A DNA stretch of 61,666 nucleotides, taken from positions 1-61,666 of the forward strand of contig CALMYL010000014.1 of the NCBI GenBank assembly GCA_937873695.1, given 5' to 3'. This document shows positions 42,826-52,700 of the stretch, one piece after another (within the stretch, counting starts at the first letter, position 1; each line of letters starts with the position of its first letter). The notes beneath the pieces were generated by a model. It was not told where the DNA came from. It did no database searches and saw only the letters and a list, made by a program, of their open reading frames with translations. The position numbers were made by a program, and so were the translations under genes. The DNA is from an uncultured Ignavibacteria bacterium (GTDB lineage: Bacteria; Bacteroidota; Ignavibacteria; Tepidaquicellales; OLB5).

Positions 42826-43629
42826 ATGAGATCACTAAAAATATTAGCTTCAATATTAGTTTTAATGTTGGCTTTCACGGGAATTTCTTTCTCACAGTTC
42901 CGGACACAGCCTAACAATGCCTTCTCGTACGGTGAAAGGCTCTCGTTTGAGGTGAGTTATGGCTTTATAACAGCCGCAGAGGCGTTCATGACAATTTCTC
43001 CCTCACCATTCATGTACAATAACCGTGAGACTTATGAGGTGAATTTTGATGTGAACTCACGCTCAAGCTTTGATAAAATTTACAAAGTGCGCGATAATTA
43101 CAAAACATTTATTGATGCTTCCGGTATTTTCCCCTGGCGCTTTGAGCAGCATATAAGGGAAAGTGACTTCAAGCGCGATTTTGAAGCTACTTTCATTCAG
43201 GAAAGTCTGAAAGTTTACACAAAAGTGAATTACGTTGAAGATAAAACATATATCTCCAAAAATGAGTATGTTCAGGACCTCATCTCATCTTTCTATTACG
43301 CAAGGACACTTGACTGGAAAGGTAAGAATGAAGGGGATGTAGTTACGGTGAATTATTTTTATAAAGATAATTTTTATCCTCTTGATATCAGATTTGAAGG
43401 CAGGGAAACCGTTGATGTTGCTGCCGGTGAATTCAAAACCTTCATACTCAGACCCATGCTTAAAGAGGGATTCACTAACAAAACTTCTGATATATTCATC
43501 TATTTGAGTGATGATGAACGAAAGATTCCCGTGAAAGTTAAGATGAAAATAGTAATTGGCGCGCTGGTAGCTGAGTTGACTCAGTATACCGGCTTAAACG
43601 GTCCGCTGGATTCGAAGATAGGGGATTAG
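42826..43629 (+). CDS. DUF3108 domain periplasmic protein
   Basis: A 267-residue protein with a signal peptide (1-24, ending SFSQ). The mature part is a DUF3108 beta-sheet protein: FSYGERLSFEVSYGFITAAEA, DNYKTFIDASGIFPWRFEQ and AGEFKTFILRPM are characteristic. The family's role is unknown but lies in the envelope. It is third in the GT9 operon, 48 bp after the previous gene. Confidence 0.88.
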   Translation: MRSLKILASILVLMLAFTGISFSQFRTQPNNAFSYGERLSFEVSYGFITAAEAFMTISPSPFMYNNRETYEVNFDVNSRSSFDKIYKVRDNYKTFIDASGIFPWRFEQHIRESDFKRDFEATFIQESLKVYTKVNYVEDKTYISKNEYVQDLISSFYYARTLDWKGKNEGDVVTVNYFYKDNFYPLDIRFEGRETVDVAAGEFKTFILRPMLKEGFTNKTSDIFIYLSDDERKIPVKVKMKIVIGALVAELTQYTGLNGPLDSKIGD

Positions 43630-43639
43630 TAAGAGCATA

Positions 43640-43795
43640 ATCCCCGCGAAAGCGGGGATCTCATTTTGGAATAATAATAGATTATTAAATACTGCAATAA
43701 TGTTCCATCATATTTGAAAAATCTACTGAACGTTTTGAAGCCCACACCTAGGTGTAGAAATAAGTTAAATTAGAGATTCCCGCTTTCGCGGGAAT
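43640..43795. repeat. Palindrome-bounded element between two convergent genes
   Basis: 156 bp bounded by ATCCCCGCgaaaGCGGGGAT (43640-43659, followed by CTC) and ATTCCCGCtttcGCGGGAAT (43776-43795, preceded by GAG). Ends and the TTAGAGATTCCCGC junction match the element at 23390-23565, but the inner sequence differs. It contains a 12-bp palindrome ACACCTAGGTGT at 43743-43754. Confidence 0.75.
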
Positions 43796-43802
43796 GATTA
43801 TA

Positions 43803-44711
43803 CTAAAGCTTCCATTTTACATTCAGCCCCCCACGCTTGTTATCCATCCAGGGTGAAATAAAGAATCGTTTCCCGGGATCTTCTTTGAATATAAAATTAT
43901 CAAATATTGCGCTTACAGCAAAAGCTGCGCCGAAAAACGTTAACACTCCGCTGTTTATTGAGCCTTCGTCGGTCTTATCTTCACCCAACACCTGGTTTTT
44001 GAATCTGAATAACTCTTTCCTAAGCGAATAAACAAGTATTGATGACCCGCTTCCTATTATAGCGCCGGCTAACAGATCGCTTGGATAGTGCATTCCGAAG
44101 TAAGGTCTGGCATAAGCTATTATAAGTCCCCAAGCGAACATGGGCGCATATACCTGCGGGTAAGCTGGATATCGTAATGCGAACATTGTTGCCATTGAAA
44201 AAGAAGTGCTGGTATGACCTGAAGGAAATGAATAAACATCAAGTATTGGTACACCTTTACTGTGAACATTCTTTAATGCATTCAGAGGACGAGCCCTTTT
44301 GAAAAAAGTTTTAATTCCGAACGTAACAGCAAAATTTGTAAATTCTGACGTAAATAGCAGGTAGGCTGAATTTTCATCATACGTATTGCGCTTAACCCTG
44401 CTGTAAATGAATAATGATGGCGGCAGCATTATTGCTACAGGCAGCATCGAGTTATCAAACGTGTTAAGTAGTTTGGTTTTTAAAGGTGAGCGTGAATTGT
44501 TAATTGAGCGAAAGAGGCGGCAATCAGCATTATCAGGATCTGGAAGAAATATAGAATCTCCGGGATACCTATCTCCTAAACTCACTTTCATATGCGAATC
44601 TTCTGTCTTCGTTTTAAGAGAATCATACAATTTAAAATTAATCGTATCCTGGGAATATAGGACGATTGGAATTAAAAATAAAATTATGGTAAACTTAAAG
44701 TTCTTTAGCAT
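43803..44711 (-). CDS. PAP2-family membrane phosphatase
   Basis: A 302-residue protein with signal sequence and several hydrophobic helices. The three phosphatase motifs are present: KTFFKRARP, PSGHTS and ARPYFGMHYPSD (His and Asp of the third motif). Such enzymes dephosphorylate lipid phosphates, for example undecaprenyl-PP or phosphatidic acid, on the periplasmic side. The third motif lacks the usual Ser before Arg. Substrate is not determinable. Confidence 0.9.
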   Translation of the reverse strand: MLKNFKFTIILFLIPIVLYSQDTINFKLYDSLKTKTEDSHMKVSLGDRYPGDSIFLPDPDNADCRLFRSINNSRSPLKTKLLNTFDNSMLPVAIMLPPSLFIYSRVKRNTYDENSAYLLFTSEFTNFAVTFGIKTFFKRARPLNALKNVHSKGVPILDVYSFPSGHTSTSFSMATMFALRYPAYPQVYAPMFAWGLIIAYARPYFGMHYPSDLLAGAIIGSGSSILVYSLRKELFRFKNQVLGEDKTDEGSINSGVLTFFGAAFAVSAIFDNFIFKEDPGKRFFISPWMDNKRGGLNVKWKL

Positions 44712-44735
44712 TTAGGATGAGACCCTTCACTCCGT

Positions 44736-45761
44736 TCAGGGTTTAAGTTTTTTCTTCTTTGTATAACCTGACTTTTTATTATCTTCAGGGACTGGATAAA
44801 GTTTCTTGTACTGAGTCCAGTACCAGCTTATGTTTTCTACGTAATTGTATGGTTCTTTCCAGTTGGCAAATACGCCGTGCGGCGGCCGGGAGCTCCATAC
44901 CAATTGGTGCAATGAATCATTTCCCGGCGCAAGCAGTTTCATGTATTCCTTTACAATATCCCAATCCTTGTAATCCTGGTTAAAGTAATATGCCATGCTC
45001 ATAGCGTCTTCAACGTGACCCGAACCTGCATTGTATGATGCCAGCGCGAATTTATACATATTTGTATCACCAGTGCCGTAGAATCTGCCTACAAGCATTG
45101 CGTAATAATATATACCTGCTTTCAGGTTATTGGCAGGTGAGCGGTGTTCTTCCAGATTCAGGGTCTGCTCAAGCATTGAGCCTGTCCTTGGCATTATCTG
45201 CATAAATCCGTATGCACCCGCATGGGATACCGCATCTGAAGTGAATGCAGATTCCTGCCTTATCATAGCAAGTACCAGGCGCCAGTCAAGATTGTAATAT
45301 TTACATTCTTCAAGGATAATATCTCCGTATTGCTCCAGGATCTGATCAGAGCCGCCCTTATTGAATTTGCGGTTAGGGTTACGGATAATTTTGACCATGT
45401 TTTCGTAACGGGCAACTGAATCCGCTGCGCTAAATGTACTGTCGTTTAAATTGAATGTAAATATATCGAAGAGGTTCTGCCAGTTCAAAAATGCATTTTC
45501 AATATTTATGGCATTGTTGAAACTTGCACTCTTTATGATATTATCACTTTTCTTTTCGCTACCCGTTTCAATAGGGGGTATCACTCCATCGGGATTTGAA
45601 GATTTAGTATCAGCGAATTGATCTTCTAGTGTCGAGCTGCCGCTGATATCTGTGAACTTGACGATGAGAGTAACAATCACCACAAGCACAAGGATACTTA
45701 TCAAAATTACGGGAATTTTGAGGAAACTTTCGAATTTTAGTGACTTTAGGCTCAATTCCAC
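44736..45761 (-). CDS. Membrane-anchored lytic transglycosylase (SLT domain)
   Basis: A 341-residue protein. One N-terminal membrane helix (about 15-35) is followed by a low-complexity linker, then an SLT domain (about 145-280) with catalytic Glu in RQESAFTSDAVS, the GAYGFMQIMPRTG motif and ASYNAGSGHVEDA. It cleaves peptidoglycan glycan strands in the periplasm. The C-terminal KKKKLKP is encoded within a palindromic repeat that provides the stop codon. Confidence 0.93.
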   Translation of the reverse strand: MELSLKSLKFESFLKIPVILISILVLVVIVTLIVKFTDISGSSTLEDQFADTKSSNPDGVIPPIETGSEKKSDNIIKSASFNNAINIENAFLNWQNLFDIFTFNLNDSTFSAADSVARYENMVKIIRNPNRKFNKGGSDQILEQYGDIILEECKYYNLDWRLVLAMIRQESAFTSDAVSHAGAYGFMQIMPRTGSMLEQTLNLEEHRSPANNLKAGIYYYAMLVGRFYGTGDTNMYKFALASYNAGSGHVEDAMSMAYYFNQDYKDWDIVKEYMKLLAPGNDSLHQLVWSSRPPHGVFANWKEPYNYVENISWYWTQYKKLYPVPEDNKKSGYTKKKKLKP

Positions 45762-46035
45762 AATGAATTTAATGCAAATATAACCAGAATAGTTTCAATT
45801 TTAGCATTTTTTTATCCTTAATGAAATGCTATTATTTATTGAAAAAATCAGTATTTTAGAGCGAAATATTTTTACATAAAATTCCGCAGAATAATTAAAC
45901 TTTTTCAGGAATTTATTGTCATATTTATGAAAAGTAGGGTTAAAAGGCGGGCTGTAAAAATTAATCACAGAGTTAAACATACTGATAACAGTAATTTATA
46001 AATTGAACGTCCGGTAAATTCTGAGCTCGCAGCTA

Positions 46036-46605
46036 ATGACGGGGAACATTGGGAATAAAAATAACGATCTTGTACTGATTCGTAAATTTAAAAACGGTGA
46101 TATTACCGGTTTTAATGAAATAGTCAGGAAGTACCAGCAGCAGGTTTACTGGGTGATACGAAAGATGGTGCAGGATCACGATGAAGCAGACGATATTACA
46201 CAGGAAGTTTTCATCAAGGTGCATACGGCGTTAAAGGATTTCAGGGAAGAATCGAATTTATTTACATGGCTTTATAGGATAGCGACAAATTATTCGATAA
46301 ATCATTTAAGAAAAGTAAAAGTAAGAAACACAGTAAGCGTTGAACTGGTTGTTGAACAGATGGAATCAAAAGATAAAGGGGCAGATGAAACAATTGATGA
46401 TGAAACCAAACGCAAATATTTGATGGAAGCAATTGAAACACTCCCTGCGCAGCAAAGAGCGGTTTTTAACATGAGATACTATGACCAGCTTCCATACGAT
46501 GATATTGCAGATATGCTGGGTAAATCAACCGGGGGAATAAAAGCAAACTATTTTCATGCAGTAAAAAAAATAGGGGAATACTTAAAAGGAAAAATAGAAT
46601 ACTAA
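46036..46605 (+). CDS. ECF-type RNA polymerase sigma factor
   Basis: A 189-residue sigma factor. Region 2 (about 20-85) has YQQQVYWVIRKMVQDHDEADDITQEVFIKV, and region 4 (about 130-185) has LPAQQRAVFNMRYYDQLPYDDIADMLG with a helix-turn-helix. Regions 1 and 3 are absent, as in ECF sigmas. It is followed 11 bp downstream by a putative anti-sigma gene. Confidence 0.95.
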   Translation: MTGNIGNKNNDLVLIRKFKNGDITGFNEIVRKYQQQVYWVIRKMVQDHDEADDITQEVFIKVHTALKDFREESNLFTWLYRIATNYSINHLRKVKVRNTVSVELVVEQMESKDKGADETIDDETKRKYLMEAIETLPAQQRAVFNMRYYDQLPYDDIADMLGKSTGGIKANYFHAVKKIGEYLKGKIEY

Positions 46606-46616
46606 TTGCATAAGAA

Positions 46617-47378
46617 ATGAACAGCAAATTAAACATAGAAGAAATTCAGCTCATGATACCTGATTACATATCAGGAGAGTTGAGTGGTAAAGAAAAAGCT
46701 CTGGTAGATAGCGCATTGAAGGAATCCGCTGAGCTGAGGCAATTTTACAGCGAAATGAAGGAGACCTTCAATTTTGTAAGTTCTGTAAAATTTACAGAAC
46801 CTGCTCCGCAGTATTGGAACTCATTACTGCCAAGGATACATGAAAAAATAGAAAGCCGCGAGCCCAGGGCCTTTTCATGGGATAAGGTTTCGGCTATATG
46901 GAAAGTACTTGTTCCAATTGCTGCAGTTATATTTATCGCTCTGGTGTATTACATTGTAAAACCTACAAATACTCAACTGACAGAAGACAAGAAGATAGAA
47001 AATATTAAGAAGGATTCATCAAAAGATAATGATAACAACCCGAAAGAAGAAAAGCAGGTAGAAAAGCAAAATGAGAATAATTTAACGAATGAACAGGATA
47101 AGTCAACAGAAAAGCAAAATAACATTATAAAAAGAGATAATATTAAAAAAGATAATAATATTGTAAAAGATGAAGAGAAGTCTGTTAATAACAACGATGT
47201 TGTTAAAGAAAGCATAAAAGATGAACAGCTTGCAGTTGATGTCGATATTGAGGAAACATCAATATTTGCCTCCGGTGAAGCAGCCGGATTTGATGAAGAA
47301 ACTGAAAATGAATTAAAGAATTTAAATGACACAGAGCAGTCACAGCTGCTCGATGAGATCATTAACAGTAATCTATAA
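46617..47378 (+). CDS. Putative membrane anti-sigma factor
   Basis: A 253-residue protein. The N-terminal segment IQLMIPDYISGELSGKEKALVD resembles anti-sigma domains but without a zinc Cys-His motif. A single membrane helix lies near 95-115. A long Lys/Asn/Glu-rich low-complexity region (about 120-200) follows in the periplasm, then an acidic C-terminus. Position after the ECF gene and topology support the call; regulated proteolysis is inference. Confidence 0.8.
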   Translation: MNSKLNIEEIQLMIPDYISGELSGKEKALVDSALKESAELRQFYSEMKETFNFVSSVKFTEPAPQYWNSLLPRIHEKIESREPRAFSWDKVSAIWKVLVPIAAVIFIALVYYIVKPTNTQLTEDKKIENIKKDSSKDNDNNPKEEKQVEKQNENNLTNEQDKSTEKQNNIIKRDNIKKDNNIVKDEEKSVNNNDVVKESIKDEQLAVDVDIEETSIFASGEAAGFDEETENELKNLNDTEQSQLLDEIINSNL

Positions 47379-47417
47379 TAACAAAAGTAATACTATATAA
47401 AAGTTTAACTTGCGAAC

Positions 47418-47888
47418 ATGGAAAAAACTTACAAAATATTAGTCTTTTTGCTGTTTTTCGGGATAGTATCCCTAAATACGGCATATGCACAGGATGATTT
47501 CAGGGAAAAATTGCAGGAAATAAAGCTTGAAAAACTTACCAAAAAGCTGGAGCTTGATGATAATACTAAATCTGTTTTTATAGATAAGTACAAGGCGTTT
47601 GCATCGGATATGAAGGACCTGAACAAAAAAAGAGCGAAGACGTATAAACTTATGACGGAAAATATCGAGTCAGGTAACGGGATGGATTCAATTGTAAACC
47701 AATTACTTGATTACGAAGAACAGATTAACAACAAGCGTGAGACTTTTGTTACTGATATGAAATCAATATTAACATCACAACAAATTGCAAAAATGATAGT
47801 CTTTGAGCGTAAATTCAATAATGAGATAAAAAAACTGCTTAAACAGTACCAGAAAGATAACAAAAAAGAAAAACCATTTAAAGAGTAA
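47418..47888 (+). CDS. Small periplasmic helical protein, Spy/CpxP-like
   Basis: A 156-residue protein with signal peptide (1-24, ending YAQ) and an all-helical, highly charged mature part. LEKLTKKLELDD and LTSQQIAKMIVFERKF are reminiscent of Spy/CpxP-type stress chaperones. It is third in the sigma/anti-sigma operon, so it is a candidate effector or feedback sensor of that stress response. It ends 1 bp from the convergent folC stop. Confidence 0.7.
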   Translation: MEKTYKILVFLLFFGIVSLNTAYAQDDFREKLQEIKLEKLTKKLELDDNTKSVFIDKYKAFASDMKDLNKKRAKTYKLMTENIESGNGMDSIVNQLLDYEEQINNKRETFVTDMKSILTSQQIAKMIVFERKFNNEIKKLLKQYQKDNKKEKPFKE

Positions 47889-47889
47889 G

Positions 47890-49191
47890 TTATTTCACCT
47901 GAATACTATGTATTCCAAGTGCTTTCAATGCATCTGAAACCATAAAGAATGAACCTAATATCATAATTCTTTTATAGTTCAACTTATCTGCTATTTTTAA
48001 CGCCCCTTTTACACAGTTATCCAGCATTAAATTATTCGTGCCTTTTATTTTCAGTGAATCAGAATAGAGTATACCGGGTTCCTGAGCCCTTTCATAATCA
48101 GGTTTAGTAAAAATTATGTTCTTTGAAAATGGCAAGAGCTGCTTCAATACGTTATTGTGATCTTTATCGCTCATTATCCCGAATATCACAACTTCAGGTT
48201 TAAATCCGGTATTCTTAACTGATGTTATGGCATTCTTAATCCCATCGGGATTATGTGAAACATCCAGCAGATACTGCTTCCCGTTCTTTTTGATAAGTTC
48301 CAGCCTGCCAAAATACCCGGTGTTCTTCTTTACATCAGAGATTCCTTTTTTGAACTTGCCCAGATGAAATTTATTTCCAGTTTCAAAGAGAAATTGTTTT
48401 ACAATAAAATAACCTGCTGCAGCGTTTCTAACCTGGTATTTACCCGGCAGGGGAGTAGTTAGCGTAATACTTTTTTTACTTTTTGGAGTAATTGTAAACT
48501 TAAGTTTCCCGTTGGAATTACTTAATACTTTCATTCGGGCAATGTCATCTATATACAACAGTTCATTTTCTGTTATGCTTTTGTGAAACAAACTAACGAG
48601 TTTCCTGTTATTATCGCTTACTATAACTTTCACACCATTTTTTACAATCCCAAGTTTTTCCAGCGCGATTTCGCGCAGCGTATTTCCAAGGAACTGCATA
48701 TGATCCATATCAATTTGGGTAATTGCTGAAACAACCGGCTTCAATATATTAGTGGAATCCAGCCTGCCGCCCAGTCCGCACTCAATGACTGCCGCTTCAA
48801 CTTTCTTATCTGCAAAATATTTGAATGCCATTGCCGTATTAACTTCAAAGAATGAGGGTTTAATTCGTTTGATCAGCTTGATATTTTTTTCAAGGAACTT
48901 CTTTATGTAGGTATTACTGATGCATTTACCACCCACCCGAATTCTTTCATTAAATTGCAGAATATGCGGCGAGGTAAAGAGTCCGGTTTTTAGCCCATGC
49001 TCCATAAGTACAGAAGCTGTGAATGAAGCAGTTGCGCCTTTACCGTTTGTGCCTGCTATATGAATTGACCTGAATTTATCCTGTGGATTGCCGAGTGCTT
49101 TGCAAAGTGTTGTGATGTTGGATAAGTCATACTTCATTCCGGCTCTTTCAAGCGAGTATAGATATTGAAAATATTGGTTTATATTTTTCAT
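47890..49191 (-). CDS. folC: Bifunctional folylpolyglutamate/dihydrofolate synthase
   Basis: A 433-residue Mur-ligase-like ATPase that adds glutamate to folates. It has the P-loop AGTNGKGATASF (about 46-57), the SPHILQFNERIRVGG folate segment (about 78-92), the ECGLGGRLDSTN motif (about 137-148), QIDMDHMQFLG, and the C-terminal ligand motif DVSHNPDGIKNA. Length is normal. Its start overlaps the upstream P-loop gene by 4 bp. Confidence 0.96.
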   Translation of the reverse strand: MKNINQYFQYLYSLERAGMKYDLSNITTLCKALGNPQDKFRSIHIAGTNGKGATASFTASVLMEHGLKTGLFTSPHILQFNERIRVGGKCISNTYIKKFLEKNIKLIKRIKPSFFEVNTAMAFKYFADKKVEAAVIECGLGGRLDSTNILKPVVSAITQIDMDHMQFLGNTLREIALEKLGIVKNGVKVIVSDNNRKLVSLFHKSITENELLYIDDIARMKVLSNSNGKLKFTITPKSKKSITLTTPLPGKYQVRNAAAGYFIVKQFLFETGNKFHLGKFKKGISDVKKNTGYFGRLELIKKNGKQYLLDVSHNPDGIKNAITSVKNTGFKPEVVIFGIMSDKDHNNVLKQLLPFSKNIIFTKPDYERAQEPGILYSDSLKIKGTNNLMLDNCVKGALKIADKLNYKRIMILGSFFMVSDALKALGIHSIQVK

Positions 49192-49718
49192 TTAGCTTTC
49201 TCCGGCCAAAAAAGCAATATTTCCTTAGCTATAGATTCGATTGATCTATTCTCAGTATCAATAATCATGTTTTCCAGATTCTTGCTTTCAAACATATCTA
49301 TTAGCTCTAAGGCTCTTTTTTTATGCCACTCCAGCAGATTCCCGATCTCTCGTTTATCCAGCCTATTGTGAAGTGTAGCGGGTGTGGCAGTAAGCCTTAT
49401 GACAAAAATATCTGAACCCTTAATGAGCTTATTAAACGTTTCAATTTCAACTTTGCTTTCAACAACAGTAGGGATAATGAATAGTTTAATTCCCATTGAT
49501 ATGTAATTGGGAATTATCGAACTTAAATTTTTAATTCCAAGTCGGAAATTAAACCTGTCTCCGGCAGGTGGGGGATATGCAGCAGTCAGCCAGTCAAAAT
49601 CAATTACAGCACAGGGGGTTTTGTCTGCTGAAAGCAGGTCGAAAACGGCCTCTGCAGCAGAAGTCTTTCCTGCTCCTACGGGTCCCGTTATTATTAAAAT
49701 TGAATTTTTTCTTGTCAT
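49188..49718 (-). CDS. Small P-loop NTPase or kinase-like protein
   Basis: A 176-residue single-domain protein with Walker A GPVGAGKTS (residues 12-20) and a strand ending in an acidic residue, VIDFDWL (about 38-44). The lid-like region is RLTATPATLHNRLDKRE with a basic cluster. It resembles nucleotide-kinase-type or gluconate-kinase-like folds, but no substrate motif is recognised. The co-translation with folC (ATGA overlap) suggests a linked or housekeeping role. Confidence 0.75.
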   Translation of the reverse strand: MTRKNSILIITGPVGAGKTSAAEAVFDLLSADKTPCAVIDFDWLTAAYPPPAGDRFNFRLGIKNLSSIIPNYISMGIKLFIIPTVVESKVEIETFNKLIKGSDIFVIRLTATPATLHNRLDKREIGNLLEWHKKRALELIDMFESKNLENMIIDTENRSIESIAKEILLFWPEKAK

Positions 49719-49731
49719 TCAAACAGAGAAT

Positions 49732-49762
49732 AAAAAACCCCGATATTTATCGGGGTTTTTTT
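49732..49762. terminator. Bidirectional rho-independent terminator after rpoC
   Basis: An eight-bp stem CCCCGATA/TATCGGGG with a 2-nt loop is flanked by six A and seven T residues, so it works on either strand. It ends the long rpoBC transcript, 16 bp after the rpoC stop. Confidence 0.92.
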
Positions 49763-49777
49763 GAATATATTGTTCAG

Positions 49778-52700
49778 TTATTCTGTTTCTGCTGTTTCTT
49801 TAACTTTCTTCTTTGACTTCTTAACCTTCTTTGGTTTCTCTTCTTCTGCAGGTTCGGCATCCTTGCTTGTAACAAGGAGGTCCTTGTAAGCCTTCAGGCC
49901 CGTACCGGCAGGTATAAGCTGACCAACGATAACGTTTTCTTTCAAGCCCTGCAATGAATCAACCTTGCCTTCAATTGCTGCATCGGTCAATACCTTGGTG
50001 GTTTCCTGGAATGAAGCCGCTGAAATAAAGCTATCTGTTGTGAGCGAAGTTTGCGTAATACCAAGTAATACCGGGTTCGCAATTGCGGGATTTGCATCGC
50101 GGAACTCAATGAGAGCTTTAGATTTCTTTTTCAGCTCTGTGTTAAGTTCTTTAACCTTTTTCTTATCCATCATATCGTACATTCTCACCTTGTTCGAGTC
50201 ACCCTTATCAGTAACAATTATCTTGTTCCTGAGTGTTTCGTTTTCCGTCAGGAACTTGAAGCGGTGAACAACATCACCTTCAAGGAACATCGTATCGCCG
50301 GAATCAACAACGCGTACCTTCTGAAGCATCTGTCTTACGATAACTTCAATGTGTTTATCATTGATCTTTACACCCTGCATCCTGTATACTTCCTGAATTT
50401 CGTTTACAAGGTAAGCCTGTACGTCACCAACGCCTTTTATCCTTAAGATATCGTGCGGGTCAACTGAACCGCTTGAAAGCGCTTCACCGGCTTTAACATA
50501 ATCACCATCACGGACAAGAATATGTTTTCCGACTGGGATCATATATTTCTTTTCTATGGCCAGATCTGCTGTTTTAACTTTCACTTCACGTGAACCCCTC
50601 TTGAGTGAACCTATCTCAACGAAACCGTCGATCTCGGTTACAACTGAAGGTGAGTTGGGGCTTCTTGCTTCGAATAATTCGGTTACTCTTGGCAAACCGC
50701 CTGTGATATCTCTTGTTTTACCAGTATCCCTGGGGATCTTAACAAGTATTTGACCTGCATAGATCTGGTCATCATTATTCACAAGCAAATGAGCCTGTGC
50801 GGGAATAATATACTGGCTAAGCAGGTCACCCTTGGAATCTGTTAACTGGATTGTCGGACTGAGTGTCTTATCCTTGGATTCGATAACTACTTTCTGGATA
50901 TGTCCTGTAGTTTCATCAGGAGCCTCTACATAGCTTACATTCTCTTTCAGATCGGCGTATTTAGCTGTACCATTATGTTCAGCAACAATAACAGAGTTGT
51001 ACGGGTCCCATTCATAAAGCACCGTATTCTTTTCTATCATTTCACCGTCTTTTATCATCAAATGCGCGCCGTATGGTACATCATATTTTGAAACTAAACG
51101 GTTATTTTCGTCAAGTATCTGGATAATGCCGTTCCTGCTGTGTGTTACGTAATATTCGCCCTCTGTTGAAGCAGGATTGGAATATTTAATAGATTTAATA
51201 CTGTCAAATTTAACTTTACCTGCGAATTTTGTAGGTATCCTTGACTGAGTAACGATCCTGCTTGCAGTACCACCAATGTGGAATGTACGTAATGTAAGCT
51301 GTGTACCCGGTTCGCCAATTGACTGAGCGGCTACAACACCTACTGCTTCACCTACATCTACAAGCTTGCCTGTTGTCAGGTTTCTTCCGTAACATTTTGC
51401 GCAAATACCTTTGCGCGATTCGCATGTTAATACAGAACGAATTTCAACTGACTGAATTGAAGTACCTGCAATTTGCTGTGCAAGATCTTCATCAATGATC
51501 TCACCTGCTTTTACAAGTGTTTTTCTTGTCAGCGGATCTACTACGCTCTGCAGAGCGGCACGCCCCAATATTCTTTCTGCCAGCGGTTCTTTAATATCCT
51601 CACCGTCTTTCAGTGCTTCAACGGTAAGTCCGCGGATAGTACCGCAGTCAATTTCAGATATAATTACATCCTGAGAAACATCCACAAGTTTACGTGTTAA
51701 GTATCCTGCATCAGCCGTTTTTAAAGCGGTATCAGCAAGACCCTTACGTGCACCGTGTGTTGATATAAAGTATTCGAGGATGGATAATCCTTCTTTAAAA
51801 TTTGCAATGATCGGGTTTTCGATAATTTCACCTGCCTGGCCGGTCATGCTCTTTTGAGGTTTAGCCATAAGACCCCTCATACCGGCAAGCTGGCTAACCT
51901 GGTCCTGGGAACCTCTCGCACCGGAATCAATCATCATATGCAGCGAATTAAAACCATCTCTTGATGTTCTGAGTGTACTCATAAGATCACTCTTCACATC
52001 ATTGGTCGCATGTGTCCAAATGTCAATTACTTTATTGTATCTTTCGCCTTCGGTGATAAGTCCCCTCATCCTTGACTTTTCAATTGCATCAACCTTTTTC
52101 TGGGCTGTTTCAATTATCTTGTCTTTAGAACCCGGTACAACGATATCATCTAGATTTACTGAAAGGCCGCCTCGCATTGCATAACGGAACCCGGTTTCTT
52201 TCAATGCGTCAAGAAATTCAACTGTTTTCTTATTACCAACGCTTTTGAATACTTTCGCGATATTCTTGATTATACCCTTTTTAGTCAACAACTCATTAAT
52301 ATATGGAGCGCCTTCAGGAACAATGTTGTTGAATAATACGCGTCCTACTGTAGTTTCAATAATTTCTCCCTTAATACGTACTTTTATCTTTGCGTGCAGT
52401 CCGACTTTGCCTGTACTGTGAGCTATTACAACTTCTTCCGGGCTTGAAAACATTTTATCTTCGCCAAGGTCTCCTTTTTTGTATTTTGTAAGGTAATAGC
52501 AGCCCAATACTATTTCCTGGTTAGGAACAGTAATTGGGTCACCGTTTTGAGGTGACATTAGATTATGGCTTGAAAGCATAAGAACCCTTACCTCAAGCTG
52601 AGCCTCCGGTGATAGCGGTACATGCACTGCCATCTGGTCACCGTCAAAATCCGCGTTGAATGCTGTACAAACAAGCGGGTGCAGTCTTATAGCTTTACCT

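Noticed and set aside
43743-43754. Palindrome ACACCTAGGTGT as a regulator operator
   Set aside because: It lies between two convergent gene ends, inside a repeat element, where an operator would have no promoter to control.
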